The notes beneath the pieces were generated by a model. That model did no database searches. It was given only the letters and a program-made list of their open reading frames with translations, and was not told the DNA's origin. This document shows, one piece after another, positions 47,427-55,700 of a DNA stretch of 64,000 bases. Location: assembly GCF_003233845.1 (NCBI RefSeq), contig NZ_QKRB01000053.1:186001-250000 (forward strand), given 5' to 3'. Made by a program: the position numbers and the translations under genes. Within the stretch, counting starts at the first letter, position 1, and each line of letters opens with the position of its first letter. This DNA is from Paenibacillus sambharensis (GTDB taxonomy: Bacteria; Bacillota; Bacilli; Paenibacillales; Paenibacillaceae).

Positions 47427-48653
47427 TTAATCCTTATACGGATCAAATTCATTCGCACCCGCCATACAGACGCCGATCGGCTTCAATACATGGAGCACCT
47501 CAACGGTCTCGCTGTGCGCATCCAGCACCTCCTGCAGCTTCCTGTACACGAACGGACTCTCGTCTGTACCGGCGCCCCGCAGTTCGACCCCGTAGTCTTT
47601 CACTGCATGAAGCATCTGCTCCTGACTGATCGCTCCTCCGGAGCGGGTGCGCGTCTTCCAGTTCATCTTGCCCGCGGCCTGTGTCCGGCTCATCACCCGG
47701 CCCGCCCCGTGCACCGTACTGTAAAGCGCATCCCGGTTCTCGGCAGTATCTCTGCCGCGGACGATGACTGATATATCTCCCATGCTGCCGCCTATGAAGC
47801 CGAGCTGCCCGGGTGCCGATGGAGTCGCTCCCTTGCGGACGACCATGCAGTCACGGCCCTCATGCCGCTCTCTCCAGGCAAAATTGTGATGATTATGCAC
47901 CTCGAAATCTGCAGCTGCACCGAGGATATCCAGCACCTGTGCGATGACATAATCACGTCCTGCATAGGCATAGCGGCCTGCGAGCATCATCGCCCGCACG
48001 TACATGTCACCGACCTCTGAAGCAAGATCCAGCAGCACAGGCGGCTGGTCCATTGTCTCGCCCGGCGCTTTGGCGGAAAATTCCCGTCCGGCTGCCAGAT
48101 TAATGAAACCGCTCGCTGTCTTATGCCCGAAGCCACGGCTCCCGAAGTGGTTCGCCACCCACAGCCGGCCTGTTGCCGCCTCCTCGAACAAATCGACAAA
48201 ATGGTTGCCGCTGCCGACCGTGCCGAGCTGGCTCTGCGCCAGCGTCTTCAGCTTGTCGTGCTCCTGTCGTCCGATCCGGCGGTATACATCCCAATCCGGA
48301 TCATCGAACAACTCGTGATCCACACGCTCGTTGTTCACACGGCCTACGCCAAAGGAAATCCGCGCCCCGATAGCATCCATAAGCTTCGGAAGCTGTGCCC
48401 GAATATCAGCTGCCATCAGATTGGTGCGCACCGCCTTGTTGCCGCAGGCGATATCATAGCCGACACCTGATGGCGACACCTGCCCGTCATAGGCCACGAC
48501 ACCGCCGATCGGCTGGCTGTAGCCCTTGTGATGGTCCGCCATCAGCAGTGTCCTGACGACACTGCCTGTCTGTGAACAGGTCAACGCCTGCAGCAGAGCC
48601 CCTGGATCGGGCGAACCCCATACCCGTACTCCATCTATAACTTGATAAGCCAT
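47427..48653 (-). CDS. rtcB: RtcB family RNA ligase
   Basis: GGAGGG 10 bases upstream supports ATG at 48653; length is 408 residues. RtcB joins 2',3'-cyclic phosphate (or 3'-phosphate) to 5'-OH RNA ends using GTP and manganese. Visible are GVGYDIACGNKAVRT with the metal-binding Cys, VGSGNHFVDL, HNHHNFAW and the guanylated-His region STVHGAGRVMSR. It lies 95 bp after an AAA+ ATPase gene on the same strand. The usual partners RtcA and RtcR are absent. A role in repairing cleaved tRNA or other RNA is inferred. Confidence 0.95.
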   Translation of the reverse strand: MAYQVIDGVRVWGSPDPGALLQALTCSQTGSVVRTLLMADHHKGYSQPIGGVVAYDGQVSPSGVGYDIACGNKAVRTNLMAADIRAQLPKLMDAIGARISFGVGRVNNERVDHELFDDPDWDVYRRIGRQEHDKLKTLAQSQLGTVGSGNHFVDLFEEAATGRLWVANHFGSRGFGHKTASGFINLAAGREFSAKAPGETMDQPPVLLDLASEVGDMYVRAMMLAGRYAYAGRDYVIAQVLDILGAAADFEVHNHHNFAWRERHEGRDCMVVRKGATPSAPGQLGFIGGSMGDISVIVRGRDTAENRDALYSTVHGAGRVMSRTQAAGKMNWKTRTRSGGAISQEQMLHAVKDYGVELRGAGTDESPFVYRKLQEVLDAHSETVEVLHVLKPIGVCMAGANEFDPYKD

Positions 48654-48748
48654 GAGTAGAAAACCCTCCATTGTATGATTATTGCTTGCTTCCGGTCACG
48701 GTAGCTGCCCCCTGGCTCCACCTGCCTGGGGCATGCCTAAAGCCCCGA

Positions 48749-50149
48749 TCAGGCGGTTACAAATCCGACCCGCCCGTCAGCACCTTCCTTCACCCAGACA
48801 TTCGTCCTGCCCTTGTGCAGGTCTTCCTTCATCTGGCTGATCAAACCCTTCATATCCACCCGGCCCTCGTAATGCTTCTGCAGAGCCGCCGACACATAGA
48901 GCTCGCCGAGCTGAGCGAACGAGAACTGCTCAGTTAGACGTGCCGCCTCTGCAGCCTGCTCTTCGCCAATCAGCTTCTCGAAGCCCTTCAGCTGCATGAA
49001 TGATGCCCGCAGAGCCGTATCCGGCAGCTTGATTTCATAGGCACGGTCAAACCGTCCCGCCCGGTTCATCAGCGCCGGATCGATTTTCTCCGGATAATTC
49101 GTTGTTCCGATCAGGAAAATCCCTTCCTTCGATGTCGCCCCGTCCAGCGTATTCAGGAAGAAGGAGCGGACCTGCTCCGGCATCGAATCAATGTCTTCAA
49201 TGACGAGCACCATCGGAGCCAGCTTCACTGCCTCCTCGAATACCTCCTGAATGGAGCCGCTGCAGGTATGCTCGGTAATCTGCCAGTATGCCACTGGGGC
49301 CTGAACGCTTCCCGCAATGGATTTGACAAGTGTCGTCTTGCCGTTCCCCGGCTTGCCATAGAGCAGAACCCCCCGTTTGTAGGGAATACCGTACGTTTGG
49401 AAGAATGCGCGGTCCTCCAGGAAGAACTCATCAATCGATCGGAAGATATCCCGCTTCAGCGGTTCATGCAGCAGCACCTGCTCTCTGGAAACCGCCCGCG
49501 TGATCGGCTCTTGATGCCGGACAATGCCGTGCTCCCCATCAGTAAACACGGTCACCCTGCTGCGGTCCGACTCCCTGCCCCGCTTCTGCATATGCACCAG
49601 GAAGGCATGCAGCGCAGCATCCGATTCCGCAAAAATATAATCCTCGCAGTAAACGCCATGCTCATTAAAGGCCGGCACCTTCGCCAGCGCAACCTTCCAC
49701 TCGGGATATGCAAACAGATTGTTGCGAAGCGCCGGGTAAACCCTGTATCCGGTATCGTCCGGTTCCGAGCGGTACTCGAAAGCCCTCGCCTCAATCCGGT
49801 CGAAAACCTGAGCCATGTATTCGACATCCTTGCTGCCTATGCGGATATCCTCCTCAAGCAGGTCCCAAAATTCATTTCTGCCCGAATCCTCGCTGAAGTA
49901 AAGATTGAACGGAGAACCGAACCGCTTCTCCAGCAAGGTACTCACCCGGTCAATCGCCACGGCATAATTATTGTACTGCGGCAGGTCATGAACCGTCTTA
50001 TCGCCGTAGGTCATCAGACTCGCCAGGGCCGGCTTCCAATCTCCCGCTTGTGCCTGTTTTCCTGCAGCCTTATCCGGCTTGTTCACGGCTTGGGCTTCTC
50101 TGCCGCCTGTCTGCGTGCTGTTTATGCTCGAGTTCATTTTATTAGTCAT
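48749..50149 (-). CDS. AAA+ ATPase paired with RtcB
   Basis: I chose ATG at 50149 because the longer frame runs through a terminator and the promoter; AGAGG is 12 bases upstream, a loose fit. The 466-residue protein has a Gln/Lys-rich N-terminus, a unique region (50-220) and a single AAA+ module: YGIPYKRGVLLYGKPGNGKTT (Walker A), MVLVIEDIDSM (Walker B), IGTTNYPEKIDPALMNRAGRFD (sensor 1 and arginine finger) and a C-terminal lid. It resembles BCS1/katanin-type remodelling ATPases. Co-transcription with rtcB suggests remodelling of RNA-protein complexes before ligation. Confidence 0.85.
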   Translation of the reverse strand: MTNKMNSSINSTQTGGREAQAVNKPDKAAGKQAQAGDWKPALASLMTYGDKTVHDLPQYNNYAVAIDRVSTLLEKRFGSPFNLYFSEDSGRNEFWDLLEEDIRIGSKDVEYMAQVFDRIEARAFEYRSEPDDTGYRVYPALRNNLFAYPEWKVALAKVPAFNEHGVYCEDYIFAESDAALHAFLVHMQKRGRESDRSRVTVFTDGEHGIVRHQEPITRAVSREQVLLHEPLKRDIFRSIDEFFLEDRAFFQTYGIPYKRGVLLYGKPGNGKTTLVKSIAGSVQAPVAYWQITEHTCSGSIQEVFEEAVKLAPMVLVIEDIDSMPEQVRSFFLNTLDGATSKEGIFLIGTTNYPEKIDPALMNRAGRFDRAYEIKLPDTALRASFMQLKGFEKLIGEEQAAEAARLTEQFSFAQLGELYVSAALQKHYEGRVDMKGLISQMKEDLHKGRTNVWVKEGADGRVGFVTA

Positions 50150-50201
50150 ATAAGTCGTTATCCTCTTTCCGGTATATAATTCGTAGTTGGTGAATATCAA
50201 A

Positions 50202-50239
50202 AAAAAAGACCATCCCGCATCATGCGAGACAGTCTTGGG
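50202..50239 (-). terminator. Intrinsic terminator inside the AAA-rtcB leader (candidate attenuator)
   Basis: Read leftward, AAGAC-tGTC-t-CGCAT pairs with ATGCG-gGA-tgGTCTT and is followed by nine T residues. It lies about 55 bp before the AAA start codon and about 150 bp after a TATAAT element, so it sits in the operon's own leader. Position and quality suggest regulated read-through. It could otherwise terminate transcription arriving from further right. Confidence 0.7.
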
Positions 50240-50392
50240 TGCCGGATAACACTGCTCTCCAAGGAACAAGCAGCCTTCTCCAAATAAGCGCCATGCTTTA
50301 AACCGGACATTCTGCGTCCCGGCCGGCAGGCAGGTACAGCCTGTCTGACCGCGTTCCCGCAGAACAGCTTGCCCGCAGCAATACTGTCTCAT
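50240..50392 (-). ncRNA. Candidate structured leader RNA upstream of the AAA-rtcB operon
   Basis: A leftward TATAAT (about 50394-50399) precedes about 150 nt with several GC-rich hairpins, for example CCGGGAC/GTCCGG and GGCTGCT/AGCAGTG, ending at the terminator. I could not match it to T-box, S-box, glycine, lysine, c-di-GMP or ykkC consensus. It may be an uncharacterised cis-regulatory RNA. Confidence 0.4.
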
Positions 50393-50521
50393 TATATAAT
50401 TTTGCAGCTGTCCTCTCCTGCAGTGTCACTGTACCCGCCTCCTTTGTTCAATATAGTTAAGAAGCTGCTTCGCCCCGTCTCTCTTCCTGATTCAGCCCCT
50501 CACCAGGGCCAAAATCCATAG

Positions 50522-50545
50522 AAAAAAGGCTGCGGGAGCGCAGCC
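50522..50545 (-). terminator. Intrinsic terminator of the 37-codon gene
   Basis: GGCTGCG (50528-50534) and CGCAGCC (50539-50545) with a GGAG loop; the A-tract at 50522-50527 gives the leftward T-run. It ends the small transcription unit to its right. Confidence 0.8.
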
Positions 50546-50602
50546 TGTATCGTTCTTCACATGTTTGAATAACCGATATGCCGGCTGATGCCGGGTTATA
50601 GA

Positions 50603-50716
50603 TCAATCATGAAGACCAGTAAGCTGCGTCCGTGACGCGGGGGTGGTATGGATAGCCTGCACGTATGGCTGATCGCCAAAAGTCAGCTGCACGTAGGTCC
50701 ATGTTACGCTCCGCAT
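50603..50716 (-). CDS. 37-residue small protein with its own promoter and terminator
   Basis: GGGAGG 8 bases upstream fixes an ATG at 50716. The product reads MRSVTWTYVQLTFGDQPY and ends TQLTGLHD. It has alternating hydrophobic and polar residues, no Cys and no signal peptide. A sigma-A promoter 40 bp upstream and a terminator 58 bp downstream make it a self-contained unit. No family recognised. A second overlapping frame has an ATG only one base from the SD and is less likely. Confidence 0.5.
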   Translation of the reverse strand: MRSVTWTYVQLTFGDQPYVQAIHTTPASRTQLTGLHD

Positions 50717-50755
50717 TTTCCATACCTCCCTTTCGTCCGTCGTAAGAATGAACAC

Positions 50756-50785
50756 ATCGTAGCACGCCATTTTCAAGCTTGTCAA
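50756..50785 (-). promoter_or_regulatory. Sigma-A promoter of the 37-codon gene
   Basis: TTGACA (50780-50785) and TACGAT (50756-50761) on the leftward strand are separated by 18 bp. This is the best -35 in the surrounding 500 bp. Confidence 0.7.
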
Positions 50786-50947
50786 CCAATATTATGAATA
50801 ATTATCGACTATTTCGCCTGAATCTCTTATACAATGAACCGCTGGCATCTGCTTATAAACCTGCTGCGATCCCTGCTTGCTGAACCCGCATGAATCAATC
50901 GGGAGGCCCAGGGGTAAGTAGGAAGAAACAGAAACGGGGGGCTGTAC

Positions 50948-52063
50948 ATGCTGCTGCAAAGTCGGTTCTTTCGCTGGTGTCTGAGAATTATCTGCATCCT
51001 GCTGATCCTCTATCTCGGCACAAAGGTCAGCTTTATTTTCCGTCCGCTCGTATCACTTGTTAATCTGCTGCTCATACCGGTCATGCTCGCCGGCTTCTTC
51101 TACTATCTGCTGCGGCCGCTAATCAAATGGCTGGATAAGCTTGGCCTCCATCGCAAGTGGTCCGTCCCTCTGCTGTTCATTATCACGGCTGCCCTTCTGG
51201 TATTTGGGGGCATATGGGTTTGGCCGCCGCTGCGCGAGCAAATTGAGAGCTTCATCGATCAAGCTCCGGAGATTGCGGATGACTTAACCCGGCAGGTGAA
51301 CAGCTTCATGGAGAATGACATGGTTAACGGCGTTATTCCCCAGCAGAGTGAGCTGTGGACAAGAGCAAGCGAATACATGAACAATTTCATTACTGGCGCC
51401 TCCGATTATATGACCCGTGTCGTCTCGTTCGTTTCCAGCTTCGTGATTGTTATAGCCACCGCTCCCATCCTGCTCTTCTATATGCTGAAGGAGGGCGGCA
51501 AGCTGCAGCCCAGGCTGGAAGCTATGATACCGCGGCGCTACCGCGCTGAAGGCGGAGAGGCGCTTGAAGAAATCGATGAGGCTTTAAGCAGCTACATCGT
51601 CAGCAGGGTTGTCGTCAATGTCGCATTGGGCGTTTTTATGTACATTGGCTTTCTGATCATCGATCTGCCCTATTCTTTGCTGCTCACCCTGGTATCTATT
51701 GTCCTTAACTTTATCCCCTACATTGGCGCATTGCTGGCCACTGTGCCGGTTGTTATTGTAGCCCTAATCGAATCACCCATGATGGCGCTTTGGTCGGTTA
51801 TTATCATCTTCATTGCTCAGCAAATTCAGGATAACGTCGTTTCACCGCTCATTTATGGCAAAAGCTTGGCCATGCATCCTGTCACGGTCGTTGCCCTGCT
51901 GCTCGTGGGCGGAGACTTGGCCGGAATAGTAGGCATGCTGCTCATCATCCCGATGTACATGGTTGTCCGTATTATCGCCAAGCATGCATACAAGATCTGG
52001 AAGCGCAGTAAGGAGAGCGGGACCATAGAGATTGCCGGCAGCAAGCATGATGTGGAAGTGTAG
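50948..52063 (+). CDS. AI-2E family transporter, YtvI-like
   Basis: GGGGGG 6 bases before the ATG. The 371-residue membrane protein has about eight hydrophobic helices with a long cytoplasmic or extracellular loop at 95-150. The family signatures FIPYIGALLATVPVVIVAL (about 255-273) and QQIQDNVVSPLIYGKSLAMHPVTVV are present. Members have been linked to AI-2 export or to sodium/proton antiport. YtvI-type proteins in Bacilli are conserved near sporulation genes. Substrate is unknown. Confidence 0.88.
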   Translation: MLLQSRFFRWCLRIICILLILYLGTKVSFIFRPLVSLVNLLLIPVMLAGFFYYLLRPLIKWLDKLGLHRKWSVPLLFIITAALLVFGGIWVWPPLREQIESFIDQAPEIADDLTRQVNSFMENDMVNGVIPQQSELWTRASEYMNNFITGASDYMTRVVSFVSSFVIVIATAPILLFYMLKEGGKLQPRLEAMIPRRYRAEGGEALEEIDEALSSYIVSRVVVNVALGVFMYIGFLIIDLPYSLLLTLVSIVLNFIPYIGALLATVPVVIVALIESPMMALWSVIIIFIAQQIQDNVVSPLIYGKSLAMHPVTVVALLLVGGDLAGIVGMLLIIPMYMVVRIIAKHAYKIWKRSKESGTIEIAGSKHDVEV

Positions 52064-52140
52064 CCAAGCAAGCAGAAACTGAATAAGCCATAATTTATCC
52101 GGTTATCCAGCCTCCGCCAGGGCAATGCTAGAGAAGATAA

Positions 52141-52199
52141 AATCCGCAGGCACGTCCAGCCGTCCGAGGGACGATATGTGTAGAAGCCTCCTGCGGATT
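52141..52199 (+). promoter_or_regulatory. Hairpin abutting the ribosome binding site of the small acidic gene
   Basis: AATCCGCAGG (52141-52150) and CCTGCGGATT (52190-52199) are perfectly complementary, with an inner CGTCC/GGACG stem (52161-52165, 52169-52173). GGAGGTG follows at once. It may insulate or regulate translation initiation, or be a processed 5' end. Confidence 0.5.
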
Positions 52200-52214
52200 G
52201 GAGGTGAACAGAGC

Positions 52215-52382
52215 ATGGCGGACAAGGATAAGGACAAGAAACCGAGAATTGAATTTAGCAGTGTATCCGATAAGAACGAAACCGAACAAGTCAACATTGA
52301 GATGGATAAGGTGTTTTACGGTGAGAAAGAGGAGGAAGAACAGGTTGCGGAGCGAGCAGCCACTTACTTTTTCCGGGATTAA
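52215..52382 (+). CDS. Small acidic hypothetical protein
   Basis: GGAGGTG with an 8-base spacer supports the ATG at 52215 (MADKDKDKKPRIEF). The 55-residue product is highly charged, with a Lys-rich start and an EKEEEEQ stretch, ending YFFRD. No membrane helix or Cys. It lies 150 bp behind the AI-2E gene, is preceded by a long hairpin and followed by a terminator. Unknown function. Confidence 0.7.
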   Translation: MADKDKDKKPRIEFSSVSDKNETEQVNIEMDKVFYGEKEEEEQVAERAATYFFRD

Positions 52383-52405
52383 AATATTCATGAAAGCTTA
52401 CGTGA

Positions 52406-52442
52406 AAGTCCATTCCTTGGATAAGGAGTGGGCTTTTTTTGC
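52406..52442 (+). terminator. Intrinsic terminator after the small acidic gene
   Basis: AAAGTCCATTCCTT pairs with AAGGAGTGGGCTTT (G-U and one mismatch) around a GGAT loop, followed by a run of T residues to 52440. Confidence 0.85.
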
Positions 52443-52570
52443 TTGATTATTGATACGTAATGTATCCTGACACTCTAAAAGCGGCTTTGCCGGCAACCTG
52501 AAAATTTTACAATCCCCTTTGTAGACTGGTGTTTTATTTTGTCGTACAAAAAATCGACAAAAAAACCCAG

Positions 52571-52599
52571 TTACGGGATGTATCCAGAGGGTGTATAAT
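52571..52599 (+). promoter_or_regulatory. Probable promoter of the cohesin/dockerin protease gene
   Basis: TATAAT (52594-52599) is a perfect -10. TTACGG (52571-52576), 17 bp upstream, is a poor -35, so an activator or another element may be involved. It lies about 195 bp before the start codon and leaves a long leader. Confidence 0.5.
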
Positions 52600-52620
52600 A
52601 CTGGAAAACGGCTGAAAGTA

Positions 52621-52712
52621 TGTGTTAGATATCATAACACAGTAAGCCGAGTCCTGAACCTTGCGGTCAGGTTATATTACATAACTATGCTGTATGCATG
52701 AGAAAGGTGGGA
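52621..52712 (+). ncRNA. Candidate structured leader RNA upstream of the protease gene
   Basis: TGTGTTA/TAACACA (52621-52641) forms a perfect hairpin. AGCCGAG (52645-52651) can pair with CTCGGTT (52707-52713), enclosing CCTGAACC/GGTCAGG (52653-52670). This three-stem layout in a 190-nt leader looks like a regulatory RNA. It does not match the c-di-GMP-I core or the full ydaO/c-di-AMP consensus. Confidence 0.4.
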
Positions 52713-52794
52713 CAAGCTCGGTTTTATCCATCGCTCCCTGAGTCAGGCACAGGCAAAGCAATGTACACAGTATACAGAATAAGGAGTGAACGTA

Positions 52795-55700
52795 TTGAAA
52801 AAAGCAAAGATAGCTGGACTATTAACCGCGGCAATGCTCGTATCGTTGACCGCACAGGGCGCAGGCGTTGCTGCTGCCGCCAAACCGGAAGGGAAACAAC
52901 TGATCTCCCAAATTTCCAGTCAGGAGCTGCAGCTTCCCGGCAAGTTTACTCTCAAGCAGACAGACGAGAAGCTTCGGCTCGCTGGCGAGAGCAGCTCTGC
53001 TGAGGAAGCTTCTTACAAGCTTGAGCAAATAAGCGGGGATCAGGCTGCAGCCGCCGTGCAAAGCAAGTCTGCGGCGCTTAATTTCGTCCCTTCATCGGAA
53101 AGCAGCAAATCGGTTACCGTTATTGTAGAGCTGCAATCTGAGCCGCTTGCGGTGCATGAAGCGCAGCTGAAGCAAGGAAAGATGAAAGCTGCCAGCAATC
53201 ATAAGACCGTTATCGCCAAGGAACAGGCTTCCTTCCAAGCTGCAGCCAGCCGCTTACCGGGCGCCAAGCTGAAGCATAAGTACACCAAGGTATTCAACGG
53301 CTACTCCATGACACTGCCGGCTAACCAGGTGGACCGCTTGACTGCGCTTCCTGGGGTCAAGGCCGTCTACCCTTCCCATACTTACACAGTAGACCCCATG
53401 ACAGTGCAGCCATTGATGAATGACAGCGCCCCCCATATCGGTGCAGGCCTCTACTGGGACAGCGGCTACGATGGCGAAGGCATTAAGGTTGGCGTTATCG
53501 ACACGGGTGTCGACTACAATCACCCCAGCTTGAAGGATGCCTACAAAGGCGGCTACGACTTCGTAGACGATGATACAGATCCAATGGAAACACAGCCAGA
53601 CCCGAATGATCCTGAAGCAGCTACCAATCACGGTACGCATGTCTCCGGCACGGTACTCGGCAGAGGAAATCCCGAGAATCCGGACGGCTCTACCGGCTGG
53701 GTGCGCGGGGTAGCACCTGGCGCTGACCTGTACGCATACCGCGTTCTGGGTCCTGGCGGCAGCGGCACGACGGAGGATGTAATAGCGGCTATTGAGCGTT
53801 CTGTTGAAGACGGCATGGACGTCATCAACCTGTCGCTCGGTGACGAAATTAACGACCAGTTCTCTGCTGATTCCATTGCTCTTAACAACTCCGTACTGGC
53901 TGGAGTCGTCACTGTTACATCGAACGGCAATGCGGGCCCTGGAGACGCTACAACGGGCACGCCGGCGACCTCCGAGCTGGCCATCTCTGTTGGGGCATCA
54001 ACACCTCCTGGAACCGTTCCGCTCGCGGACGGCAAATCCTCACTGACCGATTCGGTCTCTTATGATCTGCGTGTTATGGCTTATAAATCGGACAGCAATT
54101 ATAAAGAACTGAAAAGCAAGAGTCTGCCGCTGGTTTACACCGGGCTTGGTAAAGCAGAAGACTTTGCAGGCAAGGACTTAACCGGTAAAATTGCTTTCAT
54201 CAAGCGCGGCGAAATTGCTTTCACAGAGAAGATCGCCAATGCCAAAGCAGCCGGCGCTGCTGCAGCTATCATTTTCAACCGCGACGATCTGGAGGGTCAT
54301 GCCGGCAATCTGCTGGAAGACTCGCCGAAGTACATCCCGACCTTTGACATGAAGGGAAGCGACGGCAGAATGCTGCTTGCAGCCCTAGAAAAAGCAGGCG
54401 AGGGAACCTTCACTCTGACCGGGTTCGGCAGCTATGAAGATCCCGGCGACGAGATGGCTGATTTCTCCTCTCGCGGCCCTGCCCTGCCGGAGTATGAAAT
54501 CAAACCGGATATATCCGCTCCAGGAGTATCCATCCGCTCCTCCGTTCCTGCCTTCGACGGCAATTATGAATATGCATATGATTATTTCCAGGGAACGAGC
54601 ATGGCCGCTCCGCATGTAGCCGGTGCTGCCGCACTGTTGCTTGACCATGACGCGGATTTGACGCCTAACCAAATAAAATCGCTTATGATGAACACCGCTG
54701 TCAAACTGCAGGACCGCAGCAGTGAGCGCTATTCACACATGGTGCAGGGCGCCGGACGCCTTGATCTTGGCTCCGTCCTGGAAGCAAACGCAATTGCCAT
54801 GGTCCGGGAAACAACGGCAGCTGTTGCTTCGGAGGAACTGACTGAATATCATACGGGCAGCATATCCTACGGTGTCCTGAAGCAGGGCAGCGAAGCATCC
54901 CGTACGGTTGATGTTGAGAACATCAGCGGCAAGAGCGTTTCCTATGACATCACAACGGTATGGTACGGTACTGCTCCAGGCAGCCTGGCAGCGAGCAGCG
55001 CCCAGGTTACAGCAGCAGCCGGCGAAACCTCCTCCTTCGAAGTTGATTTAGCCATTGATACTGATATGCCTGACGGCCGGTACGAAGGCGAGGTCATCCT
55101 GACCGAGACCGCGGGAGAACGCGTCCTCCGCATCCCGGTAGCTGTTTATGTGATGGAAACGATCGAGCTGCCAAGCGTTGTGTCGGACGTTGAGATTACG
55201 CCGGATATCTTCTCTCCTAATGAGGATGGTTCGCTTGATACCTCGGCAATCACCTTTAATGTGAACGCAAAGAATGATTATGTTTCTCTTGATGCCTACG
55301 ATGATGCTACCGGCAAATGGCTGGGAACCATTTTTGAAACAGACGGCCTTGAACCGGGAAGCTACAAGCTGAGCGGCTGGAACGGCGAAGTCGTCAAAGA
55401 AGGAGAAATATCGGTTCTTCCCGATTCCCTGTATGTGATGGTGCCGTGGGCCGGTACCGATGGCGGGGATATTGAGCCTATCGATGATGAACTCGTACCT
55501 TTCGTCGTTGACACGGGTGCTCCCGAGGCTTCCGTTGATGAGAAGCTGAGCAAAGTTACCGAGGATTCTGCAGTTATTACCGGCCAGGTTGATTCCGATC
55601 TGCTGATCGATATCTTCGGCGAATACTCCGGCATCGGAGCAGGAGCCATGTACGAGCGTAACGGGGAATGGCTGCAGGCCGATGGAACAATTGCGGAAGA

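Noticed and set aside
50150-50392. N-terminal extension of the AAA+ protein to 547 residues
   Set aside because: The extension would be read through a terminator with nine T residues and begins right after a TATAAT element without a ribosome binding site. Its Cys-rich sequence is unlike protein.
50240-50392. T-box leader ahead of the AAA-rtcB operon
   Set aside because: No T-box sequence of the GGGTGGNACCGCG type precedes the terminator and no specifier loop was evident.
52605-52794. c-di-GMP-I or c-di-AMP (ydaO) riboswitch ahead of the protease
   Set aside because: The GEMM core with ACGCAAAGCC is absent. A short GCCGAGTCCTGAA segment recalls ydaO, but the downstream conserved blocks such as GGGGAACC are missing.
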